64,000 nt of DNA from Erythrocercus mccallii (taxonomy: Eukaryota > Chordata > Aves > Passeriformes > Dicruridae): the NCBI GenBank assembly GCA_013397435.1, contig VZRG01000530.1, forward strand, positions 58,395 through 122,394. Direction: 5' to 3'. Position numbers and translations under genes: made by a program. Shown here one piece after another: positions 48,901 to 62,799 of this stretch; the stretch's first letter is position 1; every line of letters begins with the position of its first letter. Under the pieces are notes generated by a model. That model ran no database searches. It was not told the origin of the DNA and was given only the letters and a program-made list of their open reading frames with translations.

Positions 48901-50835
48901 TCATTAAGCCAACTTGTCTTTCTCTGCCTTGCATATATTTTCTCTTTTTTCCTCTAATCTATTTATTTTACTTATATTATTTTTTTTAAAGAGAAGGCAT
49001 AAAGGAGGATGCTGAGCCCCAAATGCTACAAATATGAAATATTTAAAATGGACTCTAAACCAGAAGAGGTCAAGAAATTCAAAGATACGATTTCGTTAAT
49101 CTTAGTCCTCTTCCTTGATCTTCTCTCAACAGCATTCTTGCATCTTTCTTCCCAAGTCACCCTTATCTTGGCTCCCTTGTGAAAATAAATTAAGATATGA
49201 CTTTCTGATAGGGAAATTCCTGGATGTCAATTTACCTGTACAAGCTGATAACTTACCAAAATCAGTGTAGGAAATGTGTCTGTGCTCCTGGTCTAATTAA
49301 CTCATATCTGTAAGAAAAATATTACCTATTGCTCAGTGCTAAATGGTCATGTAACCACAGCCTCCATTGTAATTCTGAGACACAAGGGATAAAGATAAAG
49401 GTGCAATGTAACGTAGATCAGAGAGAGAAATAAGCTTAGTCTTTTTGAAAACCAGACCTATTCCAGCAGCGCATTTCTGTGATCTTAACGTGTCAGTAAA
49501 AAAAAAGGGTTTGCACAAGGAAAATGTTGTACAGCCATCAGTGAAATTAAAACATGTAAGAACTCATTTTGGGACTAAGGATCTAATCTGGGAGTTTGGC
49601 TAAGAGCAGCTAGCACTGAGTTTTCCAAACAGCAAGACACATGTTTAGAAATAGTGATGCTTTTATTTTGTGCTTGATGATGAGAAGAATTCAATCCAGT
49701 GCAAGTCTTGAGCAATATGGTGGTTTTACCTAGTTCCGTATTATTCCACTGCTTGGCTTTTCCATTTCCTCTAAATTATTTGGATAAATTTTTCCAATAT
49801 CTGACAGGTGTTTTACCTAAAATAATTTGACAACAACACCACAGAGAGGTGTGATGGGGATTAATGATTGCATGGAATTTTGAAAATCAAGATTAGCTGG
49901 TGAACAATACTATGAGACAAAGCTTCAGTCAGCAGATATCTATTTATAGACATGTGCATCAAGTATAAATTAGGTTCTGCTTGAATTGAAATCAGAATAG
50001 TTTAGTTTAGTTTGGTTTCTTTTTCCTTTCAGCTCCAGTTGAAATAATATATGCTTTATGTCCAAAATAAGAATGTCCAGGACTGTGTAAAAATAAGATA
50101 TATTATTTCATATAGTGTGACTTCTTTATGCCTTCCCCCAAGCTAAAATATGGTAGGTTACAAAAGAAATGCTCTAACAATTTTGGCAAGTGAGCCATGG
50201 CAAGTGACGTGAGTTATGGAGTAGCTGGCAGTACTGTCGGCTTCAGAGGTAGTTAAGCTCCATGTGAGATGTTTATTACAGACTGCAAACAGTGATCTGA
50301 TCCAGCTGAATGAGAAGCTGATATGAGTGCTTGCTTCATTTCTTTATTTGTTGATATATGTTTGTAAACATTCAAAGTTTTGAACAGTAGGGACAGTAAA
50401 TTCTCTTCTATTTCATTGATCCAACATTTTTACTATTATCTTTAAGCAATGAGACATTTTTTACCATTACATTATTAACTTAAAATGATCCCTCCTTGAC
50501 ATTATTCTGATTTTCTTTGCAAACCTGAAGTTACTGTACTGATGTTATGTAGGAGATCCTGGTTTGGTACTATAAATATATTTTCTTTGGTTCTTCCTTC
50601 CTCTTCTACCTGCCCCAGACAAATGAATAAAACTATAACATATTAAGTAGGTTGATATGCTAAAGCAACTACTTACTATTCCTTCTGTCAGTGAAAAGTT
50701 TAGATTCAGTCTGTTCTGTGAAACCACTGTCCCGTGCTGTCTTTTACGGTGGATGAAAATGAAGAAGACTAACAGTATGTCCCATCGACAATTGTGGCTC
50801 AGAAATACATATTTATCGAAAAGAGCTCTTCCAAT
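48901..50835. other. Intergenic between CR1 fragments
   Basis: AT-rich sequence with no supported gene, RNA or further repeat. Confidence 0.5.
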
Positions 50836-50985
50836 ATTCATAGAATCATGGAATAGTTTGGGTTGGAAGGGAACTTTAAAGGTCATCTAGTCCAAATCCT
50901 CTGCAAGGAGCAGGGACATCTTCAACTACATTGGGTTTCTCAGAGTCCCATCCAACCTGACCCTGGAGGTTTCCAGGGTGCAGAG
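50836..50985 (-). mobile_element. CR1 LINE 3' end fragment, the least diverged in the window
   Basis: ATTCATAGAATCATGGAATAG followed by TTTGGGTTGGAAGGGAACTTTAAAGGTCATCTAGTCC and, later, GCAGGGACATCTTC...CCCATCCAACCTGACC is a clear reverse complement of the avian CR1 3' end. About 150 bp, 5'-truncated as is usual for CR1 insertions. Confidence 0.95.
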
Positions 50986-50989
50986 TATT

Positions 50990-53010
50990 TATAACAAGCC
51001 ATTATGTATTTCTTCATTGCTCCACAGTTACCACCACTGTAATAAAGAGGAATTTGCATTGTTGGAGTTGCCTTTGATTCAGATGAATCAAAAGTTAAGC
51101 CAATGACAGACTCTGCCTGGAATAAAAAAAATATTTTTTTAAAAATACTCGAACAGGCATGATGTAGTAGATTAAATTTAGAATTACTTGCTGCCTGCAG
51201 CTGTCTGTCTTGCTCCATCTAGACAGATGTTGCTGCTTTTGAGACAGAATGTGAATCAGCTCTTGGATCCCTGCAATTGCCAGCCCAGTATGCCTTCAAC
51301 TGCAGTTTATCTTTATATACTGGCTTAGAGATTTACGATGGTTCCAGAGCAGAATTACAAGAATAGCAGATGGTCTTTGTTCATTGTCAGCGATATCCAT
51401 CTGACAGGTAAGGGGAACAGGAGACCTTTCGTTGTGTGACTTTATTCTGTGCATTGCACACTGAGGGGTTGACCCTGCTATGACCAAGGTGAGTGCTACA
51501 GTTCTAACGCAAATACGATTTTCAGTGCTTCTTCAATTTAACACTGGTTCTACAGCTTTGAGGGCTGTAGATTGTGTGATCAGGAGAGAAGCACATGCCC
51601 AATTCTAACTAGGGTGAAATACCGTCATAGATAGATAATATAATTTTCCCCATTTTTTTGCTTCAAGCAACCCTCTTAAGAATAGTCTATTATAACAGTT
51701 ACAGATTATCTAATGCAGTAATATATGTCATTTCCCTTTATTAAACTCTGAGACTAGGTAAATAATGAGTAGTGTTTTATGTTCCTAGGAAACTCATTTT
51801 CCATGGTACTATGCTCTGATATCAACACTCACTGTGTGTCCAAGTCTTGTCTTCATAGCTGAGTAATACTTTGTTAGGCTTAAGTTATAGTAATGTTGCC
51901 AAAAGGCAAATAGCAATCAGTAACACTTCTGCATTCAAATGCAAAGTATAAAAATAATCTTTATCCAAGAAATACAGAATATGACATTTTGGTTGCTGTG
52001 ATTTTCACGTATAGTAACAGAAGAAAAAAAAGATGTGATTGTGCACTGTGGAAAGATATCAGCACTTGTAGTTCCTTCCAGTCATATGGCACTGTAATGG
52101 GAAGGATCACAGAAGCCATTTCAAAGCCAACCCCTATCAACTCTGGGACTACAAGTTTTTTCATCTTTTTCGACCTCATTTCTTGGCGTGGTTCAAAAGA
52201 TATAGTTCTTGGCTCAGAGAGATGCAGCTTTCGCTCTGCTTAAGAATTCTTGAAATAAAAAGAGGCCAAGACTTTCTAAAATAACTGTAGATTTTCCATG
52301 CCTTAGCGTCTGGGGACTCAACATAGCTAGTAGAAATTCAACTGCTCTATAAGTTGTATGTTGAACTTTCAAATGAAATCTCCCTATAATCATCAGCTGC
52401 TTTGAAAAGCCAAATGGTTCTTCTCCAGATTAATTACAAAAAAATTAATTTTAGCTGTTGTTGATCCGGTACACCCAGATGAACATATATTCTGAGGACA
52501 AATAAGATACACCAGGTACTGTGGCTGATTTACTGCCTATTGGGGTATTAAAGTACCTAAAAGTCCTGTATATTCCATTCAGTAAAGTGGCTTAAATTAT
52601 TAATTAGTAACTTATAAAAGCATTTCTCTGTCTTGGTGGTAGTTGCTACTTCAGCTTCCCTTATTTTTCTAACAGAAAAAGAAACACAACGCTGCATTCC
52701 AGGCGTTTCTATGGTGAGGCAAGAGACTGCAGCTGTAGACCTGAAGCAAAAGGGTGAGGTAATTTTAATCTCCAGAGACTTGGTAAATATTAACTGTAAA
52801 AAAGAAAGTTAAAATAAAGTAACCAAAAATATACTCCATTATATTGATGAGTCAGTTTTACAATGGCCAAAATAATGTTATCTTGAGATTAGCTGTTTCT
52901 TGTAAATATTTTTACGGGTTTTCATGTATTTATACAACGCAGCCATTTCTACCCATTGCTTCCCCTCCCCATCCCTGAATCCCCTCAGGATTTAAATATT
53001 TGGTTTCAAG
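50990..53010. other. Intergenic, no gene recognised
   Basis: Non-coding. The frame at 51989-52243 (84 codons) has no domain or recognisable family. Confidence 0.5.
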
Positions 53011-53019
53011 TTCAAATTA

Positions 53020-53380
53020 GCTTAGTTCTGACCTCTCTGCTCTGAAGTTTCTGTCCAGAGCCAAAGTGTTAAGGCAAAGACCAGCAGTGAAGGCACAGTC
53101 TGCACAAGGGGGAGCTGATCTAATCCAGCCTTGGAAGGCCCAGAACTCTGACAGCCTCTGGGCAGGCTGGGGAGGACAGGAGTCAGTGCCCCTTTGTTGG
53201 GGGCCACCTCCCCCGGCCAGTTCATCCCATATCTGAATGACAGTGCTCAAAAGGGAGCAAGGAACCTCTGTTGCCCCTTCTCTTGATCCACCCTTGCATT
53301 GTTGAGGTACAAATATACTCCTTCCTTGTGGAGATGGCACTATATATAAACTCCCACAGCAGAGGGTCATCTAGCCCATT
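53020..53380 (-). other. GC-rich patch of unknown origin, possible LTR or old repeat
   Basis: About 360 bases markedly richer in G and C than the surrounding desert. The minus strand carries an open frame of 117 codons and TATATATA near its left-hand start (about 53340). The encoded sequence resembles no family I know. A solo LTR, another old repeat or a processed fragment are all possible; I cannot choose between them. Confidence 0.3.
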
Positions 53381-53399
53381 TCCACATCAAAACATTTCC

Positions 53400-56100
53400 T
53401 AAACATTAAATGAATTAATAATTTATCATCTGGCTGAGATAATTTCAGTGAGGCAGCTAATGCCTAATTTACAACAAACAAACTTCACAAGAGGAGGATG
53501 CTTTGTCCTAACATTTCTCCTCCTGTGAAGTTTTTCACGACCAGGCATAATGATACTCCTCTTGCTTGTGTTTTCACCCTACTTCTCAGTTCAGTCCATT
53601 AGGTTGTCTTTAAAGATCAAGCGTGAGGCTTTGGAGAAGTGTGTAGACAGGCTGCCCTTATATGAGGTGATGTTATCTAGGCAGAGAACTTCTTCAGAGA
53701 AGAGTAGCAAAATTCTCCATATTTTCTGATCAAAATCTTCCCTTTAACTTTGAAGCCTTACTGTTATTTGGCCGTTTAATTATTTAAGCATATGTGCAAT
53801 ATATGTGCAATACTCAAACCTTTCTAAAGAGCCCCTGAGGGATGATGCTTAGAACCATAAGTCCAAAGAATGAAAAGTTAAGTTTTTCTGTAGAAAGCAA
53901 AGGAAAGATTCTTGGAAATGCGATGTTGGAGGGTTGGAAAACAGAGTGCTTTGAGAAGTCTTGGCCTAAAATATGTGATGACAGAAAGTACTGAAAAATA
54001 TAAGCAGAGAAATGAATTATATATGTAAATTGAAATTAATATTTGGAATGTCCAAGGTGAAGAAAAAACCAGAAGTAATCCAACGTAAACAATATTATAT
54101 CAGATGACTGTCTCAGAATACCTATTTTTTTGTGCACTAAAAATTGACCTCCATTAAATTTAAATTGAATTTAAATATTACGGGATTTTTTTTTTCATTT
54201 CTTTCAGGTATGTGCAGAGGAATTTGACAGAAAGGGTTTATAAGAACCTAAAAGATATCATATATTTACTAGCCATACCTACTTTTATACCATTGATGAC
54301 GTATGACCCAAAAGAAAGATTAAATTAATCTTGCTTCATTTCATCTCTCAAGAAACTACAAAAGAATCTGTAAACATGTTTCAGAAAATTTCTAAGGAGA
54401 GAAATGGGCTAATAATATGTGTCTTACAAGAATAAATGCATTGAAATAGAACTCATTAAAGATATAATTCATATAGAAATATAGGATTTTTCAATAGGAA
54501 ATATGGACTTTGTGCAAAGTCCTATTCAGGAATTCAGTACTATTTTAGAATGTTCTTGCTTGCATCTTTAGGCAAATATATTACTCTCCTCAAACACAGC
54601 TGAAGGAGCATTAGGTGGGTAATATAAATCACTTGAAAAACAGGAAATGGGTAAACTCAAGTCTGAATTATGTCTTCTCATATACACTAAGGTTTGGTTT
54701 CATGTCCTCTAATTTCACTGTTGTAGAAGTTAACTGTCTGGTTGAAGGTAATGATCAAATCCTCCACAGTCATTACCAGAAAAAGATATCTATTTCCAGA
54801 AGACTTTCCTCTATGATATTAAATACCTATTTTATGCCCTTGGATTTTTTTGTCTTTCTTTGCTTTTGGATGTGGGAGATTAGATAATTAATTTTGGTTT
54901 AGACTAAAAAAACCTAAACAAAGTGTGATGAGACGAGACTGAAGCAATTAAGAAAGTAGAAAATACAGACATATACTCCAAGTCATTTAAATAATGGAGG
55001 TATCTTGACACAATTTTCATAGTTACATTCTCAGCCATCTAAATATAATTTTGCAGATAGGTTATGTGCTCCCAAAACACAGCAGTACTTTAGAGAATGT
55101 TTTTTTTCCTGGGTTAAATGGTGTTAATAAGATGCTATCAGATACCTACACTTTCATTGTGTCTTCATTCTGTGATTCAGAAACAGAGTAAAGTCACAAC
55201 AGCTAAAATAATCTCATTTTACATCACTTGTAGCTTAATTGATTAACTGATTAGTATGGACAATATTACCAAAGAATATGATGAACTTATGCCCAGTAAA
55301 GCCACTGTCAAGACTCCTTCACTATTTCAGCGGGAATTAATTGGACTCTTGATTCACAATTGTAGTAGTTTGTACTAGTAGTTGATGAAAACCCTTCTAC
55401 CCCTCTGTCTTTGAAGTCAAGAAAGCAAAGTGATGGCAAATAAATACAGCAAAGAAATGCAACCAATGAATTTGTTAATAAAATTACTTTGATAAGGGGG
55501 TGGGGACACGGAATGAATATGTCATTTGGTGATTAATTGTGCATTTGATTTTTAATATGACTTGTAGCTTAAAAACTGAATCTTGGCAGAAAGTAAAAAA
55601 AAAAAATTATCATTGATTAAGGAAAGATATTTAGGATGGCAAAGAGGATTTTTTGGTATCAGCTACTTAAATTGTTCTTGACAAACAACCCACCAACAGA
55701 AGGCTCAGTCTGACGCCTTTACAATTAGACAGTATTTGTTGTTGACTTCACTGGTATTATTAGTTCATCCATTGTCTTCAAAACAACTTTTGATGCTTCA
55801 TAAACTCAAGCTCTTTTCAAGATTAGAGGATTTTTTTTAAAAAAATAGTCTGTAAAATAGTGATCTCAGTGGCTGAGAAGCAATTACCTGTTCTTCTAAG
55901 CTGGGTTGCAAAGATCTCATCTTGAATAGAGACAATTTTGACACACCTATCTATAGTTCATTCTACAATTTGTGATGTCACAGTATTACTTTTCTTAGCA
56001 AAGAAAAGTTGTTTGCTTTATTTGTAAAGGCAGCCAGCAGGTCTATTCACATTCCAAATATTCTCTCTTTGCACAAGAGATATTTTTTCACTGTCTTAGG
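53400..56100. other. Gene desert, fifth part
   Basis: AT-rich, non-coding. A small direct repeat (ATATGTGCAAT, two copies) lies at about 53791-53813. No gene recognised. Confidence 0.5.
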
Positions 56101-56109
56101 GTAAGCAGA

Positions 56110-56173
56110 CAAGTTCTTATAACAAAGAGCTTTAGTAAGTAAATTCTTATAACAAAGATCTCAAGTAAGAAGT
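56110..56173. repeat. 30-bp tandem duplication, two diverged copies
   Basis: TTCTTATAACAAAGA begins at 56114 and again at 56144, each followed by a related GTAAG-containing segment. The period is 30 bases. Confidence 0.85.
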
Positions 56174-56179
56174 CTTTTG

Positions 56180-59100
56180 ACTTTGATGAGAGAAGATATG
56201 AATTTTAGTTTTCTTCCAGCTGCCACAACGGACCCTGAAAAAAGAGCCTTCAGGCTTCTGCACTCTGCTAATTCAAATCCACCATGTCCCTATATTGATG
56301 CAAATTGAAATATTTTATTTTGCACCTCCCCTCTTTGCTGTCCTTGCTGCCAGCAAATATAAAATACTTTTATCCTTTCCTCAGGAAGATAACAAAACAG
56401 AAACAAACCAATGAAGAGATAGGATCACTTCAGCAACAGAACACTGTAGATAAGGCATTTGAAGTATATCCTGCACCAAGCAGTATTTTTGTAGGGCTTT
56501 CACTAATGACTGGCCTGAAGCTCTTCTGTGTAACAAAAATTTCAACACATAAAGGTATCTCAATGAAACATTAAATGTAGTTTTGCTGGAAAGTAGACCA
56601 TTATGGGGTATATGGGTAAATGAGAGACATTCAAAGAAAGTGTGTGTGCTAAACTAGTACAATTATTGCTATATAAAAATGTACATACTTGAATATTACA
56701 TTTATGCAGGACAAAAGCTTATCATAAATCTACTAACAAAGGCTAGACTGCAGATTTGCAAACATGAACCGAAAAGCAACCCTGACCCTACAAAAAACTG
56801 CATTACCAGTCAAATCTTTCAAAGAAAACGTCCTATGAACAATGAAGTACACATATACCTGGGCATCTTTTGGGACTTTATGAGACAGTAAATCAGTTAG
56901 TTGTGAAATTTTCTTTCCAGCAATAGCAGAATTGCATTAAAGCTATGTGGTTTGCTGCTCAGATTAATTATTTACCTTTGAGGATGTGGGTTGTATTGGA
57001 AAACAGATGAATGCTGAGCAATCTGTGTAAGGTTTTTAATTGTCAATATATGTCCTAGTCACTTGTAAAACAAAAAGGCAAAACCAGACAAGCATGTACT
57101 GAAAAAACATGACTAACAGTCACTTCCACTACCTTATAAGTATTTAATATTAATATGAATTCTACCATAACTTTTCCATCCAAATGATTTGAACACAATA
57201 AAACCTTGTTAATCAAAGAAATGAACAGGCTACTTCAGGGCTCAGAAAATTGCTAGTGGAATCATGCAGTTGCCAAACATAACTTGATGCAGAAATGGTA
57301 AAAATGGGTTGGGATTATCGATCAGAGATCTACAGATATTGCAAATGATGCTGCACTGGAAACATCATAAGGAATTTATGGAACAGTATGGAGCCATGAT
57401 TGCCAAAATTGGAGTCACATAACCTGTTGCTCCTGAGCCAATTTTGTCAATGTGGGAGTAAAATGAATTAGAGAGGATAAAAGACTCACTAATTCAGTGT
57501 GAAGAGTAGATGTCTGTGTAGTCAAAACTGCCATGGATGAAGCCAGTAAGAATGTAAAGGATGTAAAATGAGTATGTCTAGGATGCAACCCTTTATACTC
57601 TTTATCTTCTATTATAGCCCCTGTTTTGAAACATTTATACCCTCCAATTCAAAGATTCTTTTACACTGTTAAGTAATCCCAAGGAATGGTTCTCAGATGA
57701 AAAAAAATCTTAATAAAATAGAACTGTTATTACAGAATTTGTCAACTTTTCCACAGATGTTGAGTAGCCCTTGCTAATAGGCTTTTTATATATTTCCCAT
57801 GTGTTAACCTTTTTCCCCCCTTTTCTGTGTATATAATGAGTGAGTGACTGCGCATGTGCACACAAGTGTGGCACACTGAATGCAGTTATATTTTCCATTT
57901 AGATTCCTCTTGCCCTTTTGGTAGTGAAGCTGGGAAATATTATATTACACAGAAAGTTTTACTCCCAATAAAAGTAACTCTTTCTGTGACTGCCTTCTGT
58001 GCACGTTCTGGACCACCATGTGTTTTAATGAATTCCCATTCTTTCTTGTAATGGAACACTGTGAGGCAACGAGTAATGGTACCAGGGCTGAGCAAGTCCC
58101 TGTTTCCTCCCCAGGCCTACACAGGACTGCATTATGTTATGTCATGTTTCTGATAATGTCCTAGTCAGAAGAATGCCACATATTACAGAAACTACTCTGC
58201 CATCTGCTTTGGCCAGGTGTGTTCACTGAACCTCAGTTACATCACTTTACAACTGCCTCACTGTTTCCTTTTTTCCACATATATTCCTTCCCATCTGTCC
58301 TCTAAAATATTCACACACTTTCTCCTGATTAAAAAGTGGTGTTCATAGCATATATTTTCTCACTGGTCTTTATTATAACTTTCCACGGGTCATGTCCTAT
58401 TCCTCTCCTTTTCTTCAGTGATCCAACAAACTTCCAATCTTGCACATTTAATTCTTCTTGCGTTAGGTGACATTCAAGTGATGTAGTGAATAAAAAATAA
58501 TATGAAAGAGAAGACATAAATGACAAGAGCAGAGTAGCTGGGTGGGTTCCAGTTCAAAGGAGATTCTCATTTAAATGCCTTAGGAACCAGGATCTGTCCT
58601 AATTTTTTCACCAGTCCATCATACTTGCCCTGGCAGCTTAGCAAAGGAATGTTTTGAAAAATTCTTCAGTAGCTTGATTCAGCTTGAGGACTTGGCATGC
58701 TACAAAAGGAAGACAGAAGACCTGAAGAAGAGTTTTGGTAAGTCTGTTAGGTGTTTTCAAATAACTAGCTTACTGTTATATGGAAAGAATAAGAAAAATA
58801 AACATATTTTATAAGCTACAAAGTGTAAACATTGTTTTTATGTTCTGAAAGAAATACCTGAAAATCCAAACTTGAGATCCATCTGTTCATAATTTCCAAG
58901 GAAATAGTTTCATTCTATTAAATAATGGCTGCCAGCCATAGTATGGGACCCAAACTTTAAGTGGACTTTCTCTTCATATTTTTCCTTTTCTTGCATAGGA
59001 CATCAGTCTAAAGTCAAGTTTGTCTTTCATTTGTGTTGTCTTGCAAGGTTCTTTTATGAGTCTGGTCTGAAGTCTTACCCTGCAGGTGAGTTCTGCACAT

Positions 59101-62100
59101 TAATTTTATAGTACCTCAAAAATCAGTCCTCAACAAATTCTGCTTCACTCATTGACATCATCTAACATTTTCTCGACTTTTTAAGATACATTTGAAATGC
59201 CAATGTTTTTCAGATATTTTATAAGGGTAACCTCTAAAATATGTTTTTAAAGGTGAATGTAGAGCATACAGTCTTTACTTTCTTACCAAGATAAATACAA
59301 ACAATTATCTTATTCTTATCACACCATTAGCCCTGCAGGTTGACAACAAAAGTTTTAAATTTTGTGATTTACATCCCCTTGCATTTTCTCTTGCAAGTAA
59401 GACAGTTTAAGAGGTTTTCTCTGTTGTCCTTTCTCATATGTCCCAACCCCTTGGATTACTGCCAATTTCACCCTGCTAGTTCACTGGCTTGTGGGCTGCA
59501 CTGTAAGGTGGGTCAGGGAAATTACCCAGGTTTAAAAAAGAAATATAAATTGATTCATTATACCACGTACATCTAAAAATATTTGCATAGGAGTAGCCAA
59601 CAGTAAAATGAAGATTACGTGAATGACCAAGAAATAACAAACTGAAGGTTCTTTATACGACCTTTATATGATCTTGCCATAGAGAAGAACTTTGCCTGTC
59701 TTTAGCAGATAACCCCTCATAACAGCTCAATGGACTTGGAAAGCTGTGCTGGAGCATCCAGAACACACAGATGAAAGAGTATCATCAAGAGAGTTGATAA
59801 AGAGCCCTAAAAATGCAACTCTATAAGAGCAACAACAACCAAGAATCAGCCATGTTAGTGAAGTTATAACAGAAATATATGTTCTTAAAACGGAACAGAC
59901 TTCTTCACCAAGCACCAGAATCTTCACCAAGCTCTCCTGCGATAAGTACAGAAAAACAACTATGTTGTTTTGGTAATTGAAACAATAAGCTCAGGTGATA
60001 TGATGAAACCTTTGTATGACTCTATTCTTGGCTTTCAAACAACAAACTAACAAGATCTTCAGTAATGACATAGAAGGGATATCTAGTTCAGGAGGTGCTG
60101 CATGAAAACAAGATTATTTTCTAGTTTGAAATGTATCTGTAATGACTTAAAATGTCTTGAGTTTTAAATTAGACTCGTTTAAAATTAAATGCCAACAAAT
60201 ACTTTTTTGTTGTTTATATAAAGGTCCATATATTTCCACATCACGTGATCTGTATGGTACATTTTCATGTGCCATTTTCATGCACCAGTGATAGGCTTAC
60301 TCATCAGATCATGAGAAATACATTCCATTGAGTTGGGTTTTTTTTAAATAATGGATATTGTAAGGGAGTAGTTAATAAGAAAATTTCTGCTTGTGTGAGG
60401 TGAAGATATATTCTAGGACTTTGATATCTAAGGTCACTCTTTTGGATAAAATAACTAGTTGAAAGACCTACAGCAAAGAAAATCCTGGTGGCCAGTATTT
60501 AATTTTGTCTCATTTGAACAAAATCATGTTCAAAACTCCTTGATATTTAAGAGTGTGCTATTTCCTCAACAGTAACATTCCTAGCAGCACTACTCACATC
60601 AGTTTAATAGTTGTGTGAGACTCCTCAGGAAATAGATCCAAAAGAAATTGCATTTAATTAGTAGAAACATCAGTCAGTCAAATGGATAACCCTCTCTTTT
60701 GTTAAAGCTCCCTGCAAGGCCATCTTTAATTCCAGTAACTTGTTAACAATAAAAGCTGGAATTTTCCTTACAAAAGGACAGAAGGTCAAGTGATGGCTTG
60801 GCAAGTTGGTATAAACCACATCACAAGTCATGAGCTACAATAATATCTAAACAGAACTGGATGCTTTATTTCCTGCTGGAAAAAAATTATCCCCATTATA
60901 AAAAAAAATCATTATAACTGGGAAACAGTTCCTGGTTCCACCCAGGAGATGCTTAAATTTGGAATTTACCATTTCTTGGACTGCTGTTCAAAAATTTGGT
61001 GACTGTTAAGGCTACATAATTAAAAAATAATTAGAAAACATCATGAATTTTATGTCAGGAAATAAATTTGGAGGCCCATTGTACAATAAGAGAATAACTT
61101 GAAGTGTTACAATCCAGAAGTTCATGAATGGAAGCTGTAAGATTACATCAGGAATAGCTAAAAATAAACCAGATACAATTCTGATTGCTATAAAAAAGCC
61201 AAAACTTACTAGTGGCTACCATGCCAACTTTTACATTACCTTGCCTGTATTCATGTGTATCTTTAAGCATTGCTCTTCTAGATTTCCTTAATGCTCTGGT
61301 ACTGCAAGTTTTGATATTAAAAGCTAATGTAAAAAAAAAAGAAAGAAATTGCTAAACCCACATATTTTCAGATATAAGAAAAGGAGCACAGAGACAGGTA
61401 TATATTTCTATAAATTATGCATATCTTCTGGGCAGGTATTTCTTGTACATAGATGTACATACACATAATGACAAGAGCAAGACATTAGCAATGAGAAAGG
61501 AGTACAAAAATACATACCCTAATACATGGAAGATAAGTACTGTAATCTGAGCAATGCACTTTGGAATGGCTGCGTGAGTCTGGAATGGATTCATCGGTAA
61601 CAAAATCAGGACTGACTCACTCTCAGCAGGTACAACAAGATCCTTAAACTATAACACATTGTCAAATACTCTATGTCACTTACGCTAGAGAAAAATATTT
61701 TGCAAAATATAAACATCTCTAAAAGTATACTTTGGGCTATTTTTCTATTGAAATGTGTCTTAATTCTTGTAAGTCATTATAAAGAATTCATATGATGTCA
61801 TAAAAATTCATTACTTCATAAGGTTTTAAAATGCTTTTTTTTCATTCCTATGACTATACACTATATACTGAACTATATGCTGCATGTTATAGGGAATGAG
61901 AATTTTCCTCTCAAACTAATTCAAAGGTCTTCTGGTTCTACAAGGCAAAAAAACCCCAACAAATCCATTGCACTTCAAATACATGTAATCCTGGAAATAC
62001 TGAACTAAATCATGCATTAATTAAGTTCATCTTCTTAATTAGGTATACAGTAAATTGAGTACCCTGAATAATTCTGAGTGATAGCATTAATGTATTTTGT

Positions 62101-62700
62101 TCATAGATTTGTCTCCTTCCACAAAATATCTGAGACTGGAAATCTTCTGTCCACTAAACATCAACCACTACCTCGCTTCTAGTGAACAACAAAATTAGTT
62201 TAAATTCTATTTCTAGCCATTCTGCTAAATGACACTGGCCCACTCATTTTTGAGAGAAGGGAGCTGCTTATTTTGTTTGGAAAAGAAGTCACTTATGAAG
62301 TGCCTGAGATCAGCTGATATAAAGAAATTCTGGAGCAGGTTGCAATAATGCTGGAAATATTGTCAAAACAAGTCTGTAACCATAATTATGTGCTTGCTCT
62401 ATGATGATGGATTGCTCATCTTAAGGAAGGTCATTGCAAGTGGGAACATTATACAGATGGCCAGGTTCAGCAGCCATGATCATGTAAGCATGAGTCTTTC
62501 TTGTTTTATTTATGAGCTGAAAATTCATCCTAAGGTTTTCCATTGTCAAGTGTCTACCACAAATGTTACAACATGTTTGCCAACATGGTCTTGAAGGTGA
62601 ACCTCTGATGCACAATTGTTGCCAGAAGGATGCCGCAAAATCTTGATCTCTTAAATAAGGATTCCAGTGCTTCTGGCTCACTTTCACAAACAACAATGAC
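56180..62700. other. Gene desert, sixth part
   Basis: AT-rich non-coding sequence. Open frames are below 95 codons with no recognisable domain. No clear repeat family was identified. Confidence 0.5.
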
Positions 62701-62785
62701 TCAAGCTGAGCTCAGGCTCTGATTGCAGCCTGCTGTTACAAAACCATGTGTTAGCAGTCATATTCTTAGATATTCCCGCAATCAT

Positions 62786-62795
62786 CTGTCAATCA
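62786..62795 (-). promoter_or_regulatory. Perfect PBX-MEIS/PREP composite site
   Basis: The minus strand reads TGATTGACAG, the canonical PBX plus MEIS/PREP decamer. It is in a repeat-free stretch of the desert, about 39 kb upstream of FERD3L. The motif is exact; regulatory use is inferred. Confidence 0.45.
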
Positions 62796-62799
62796 AAAG

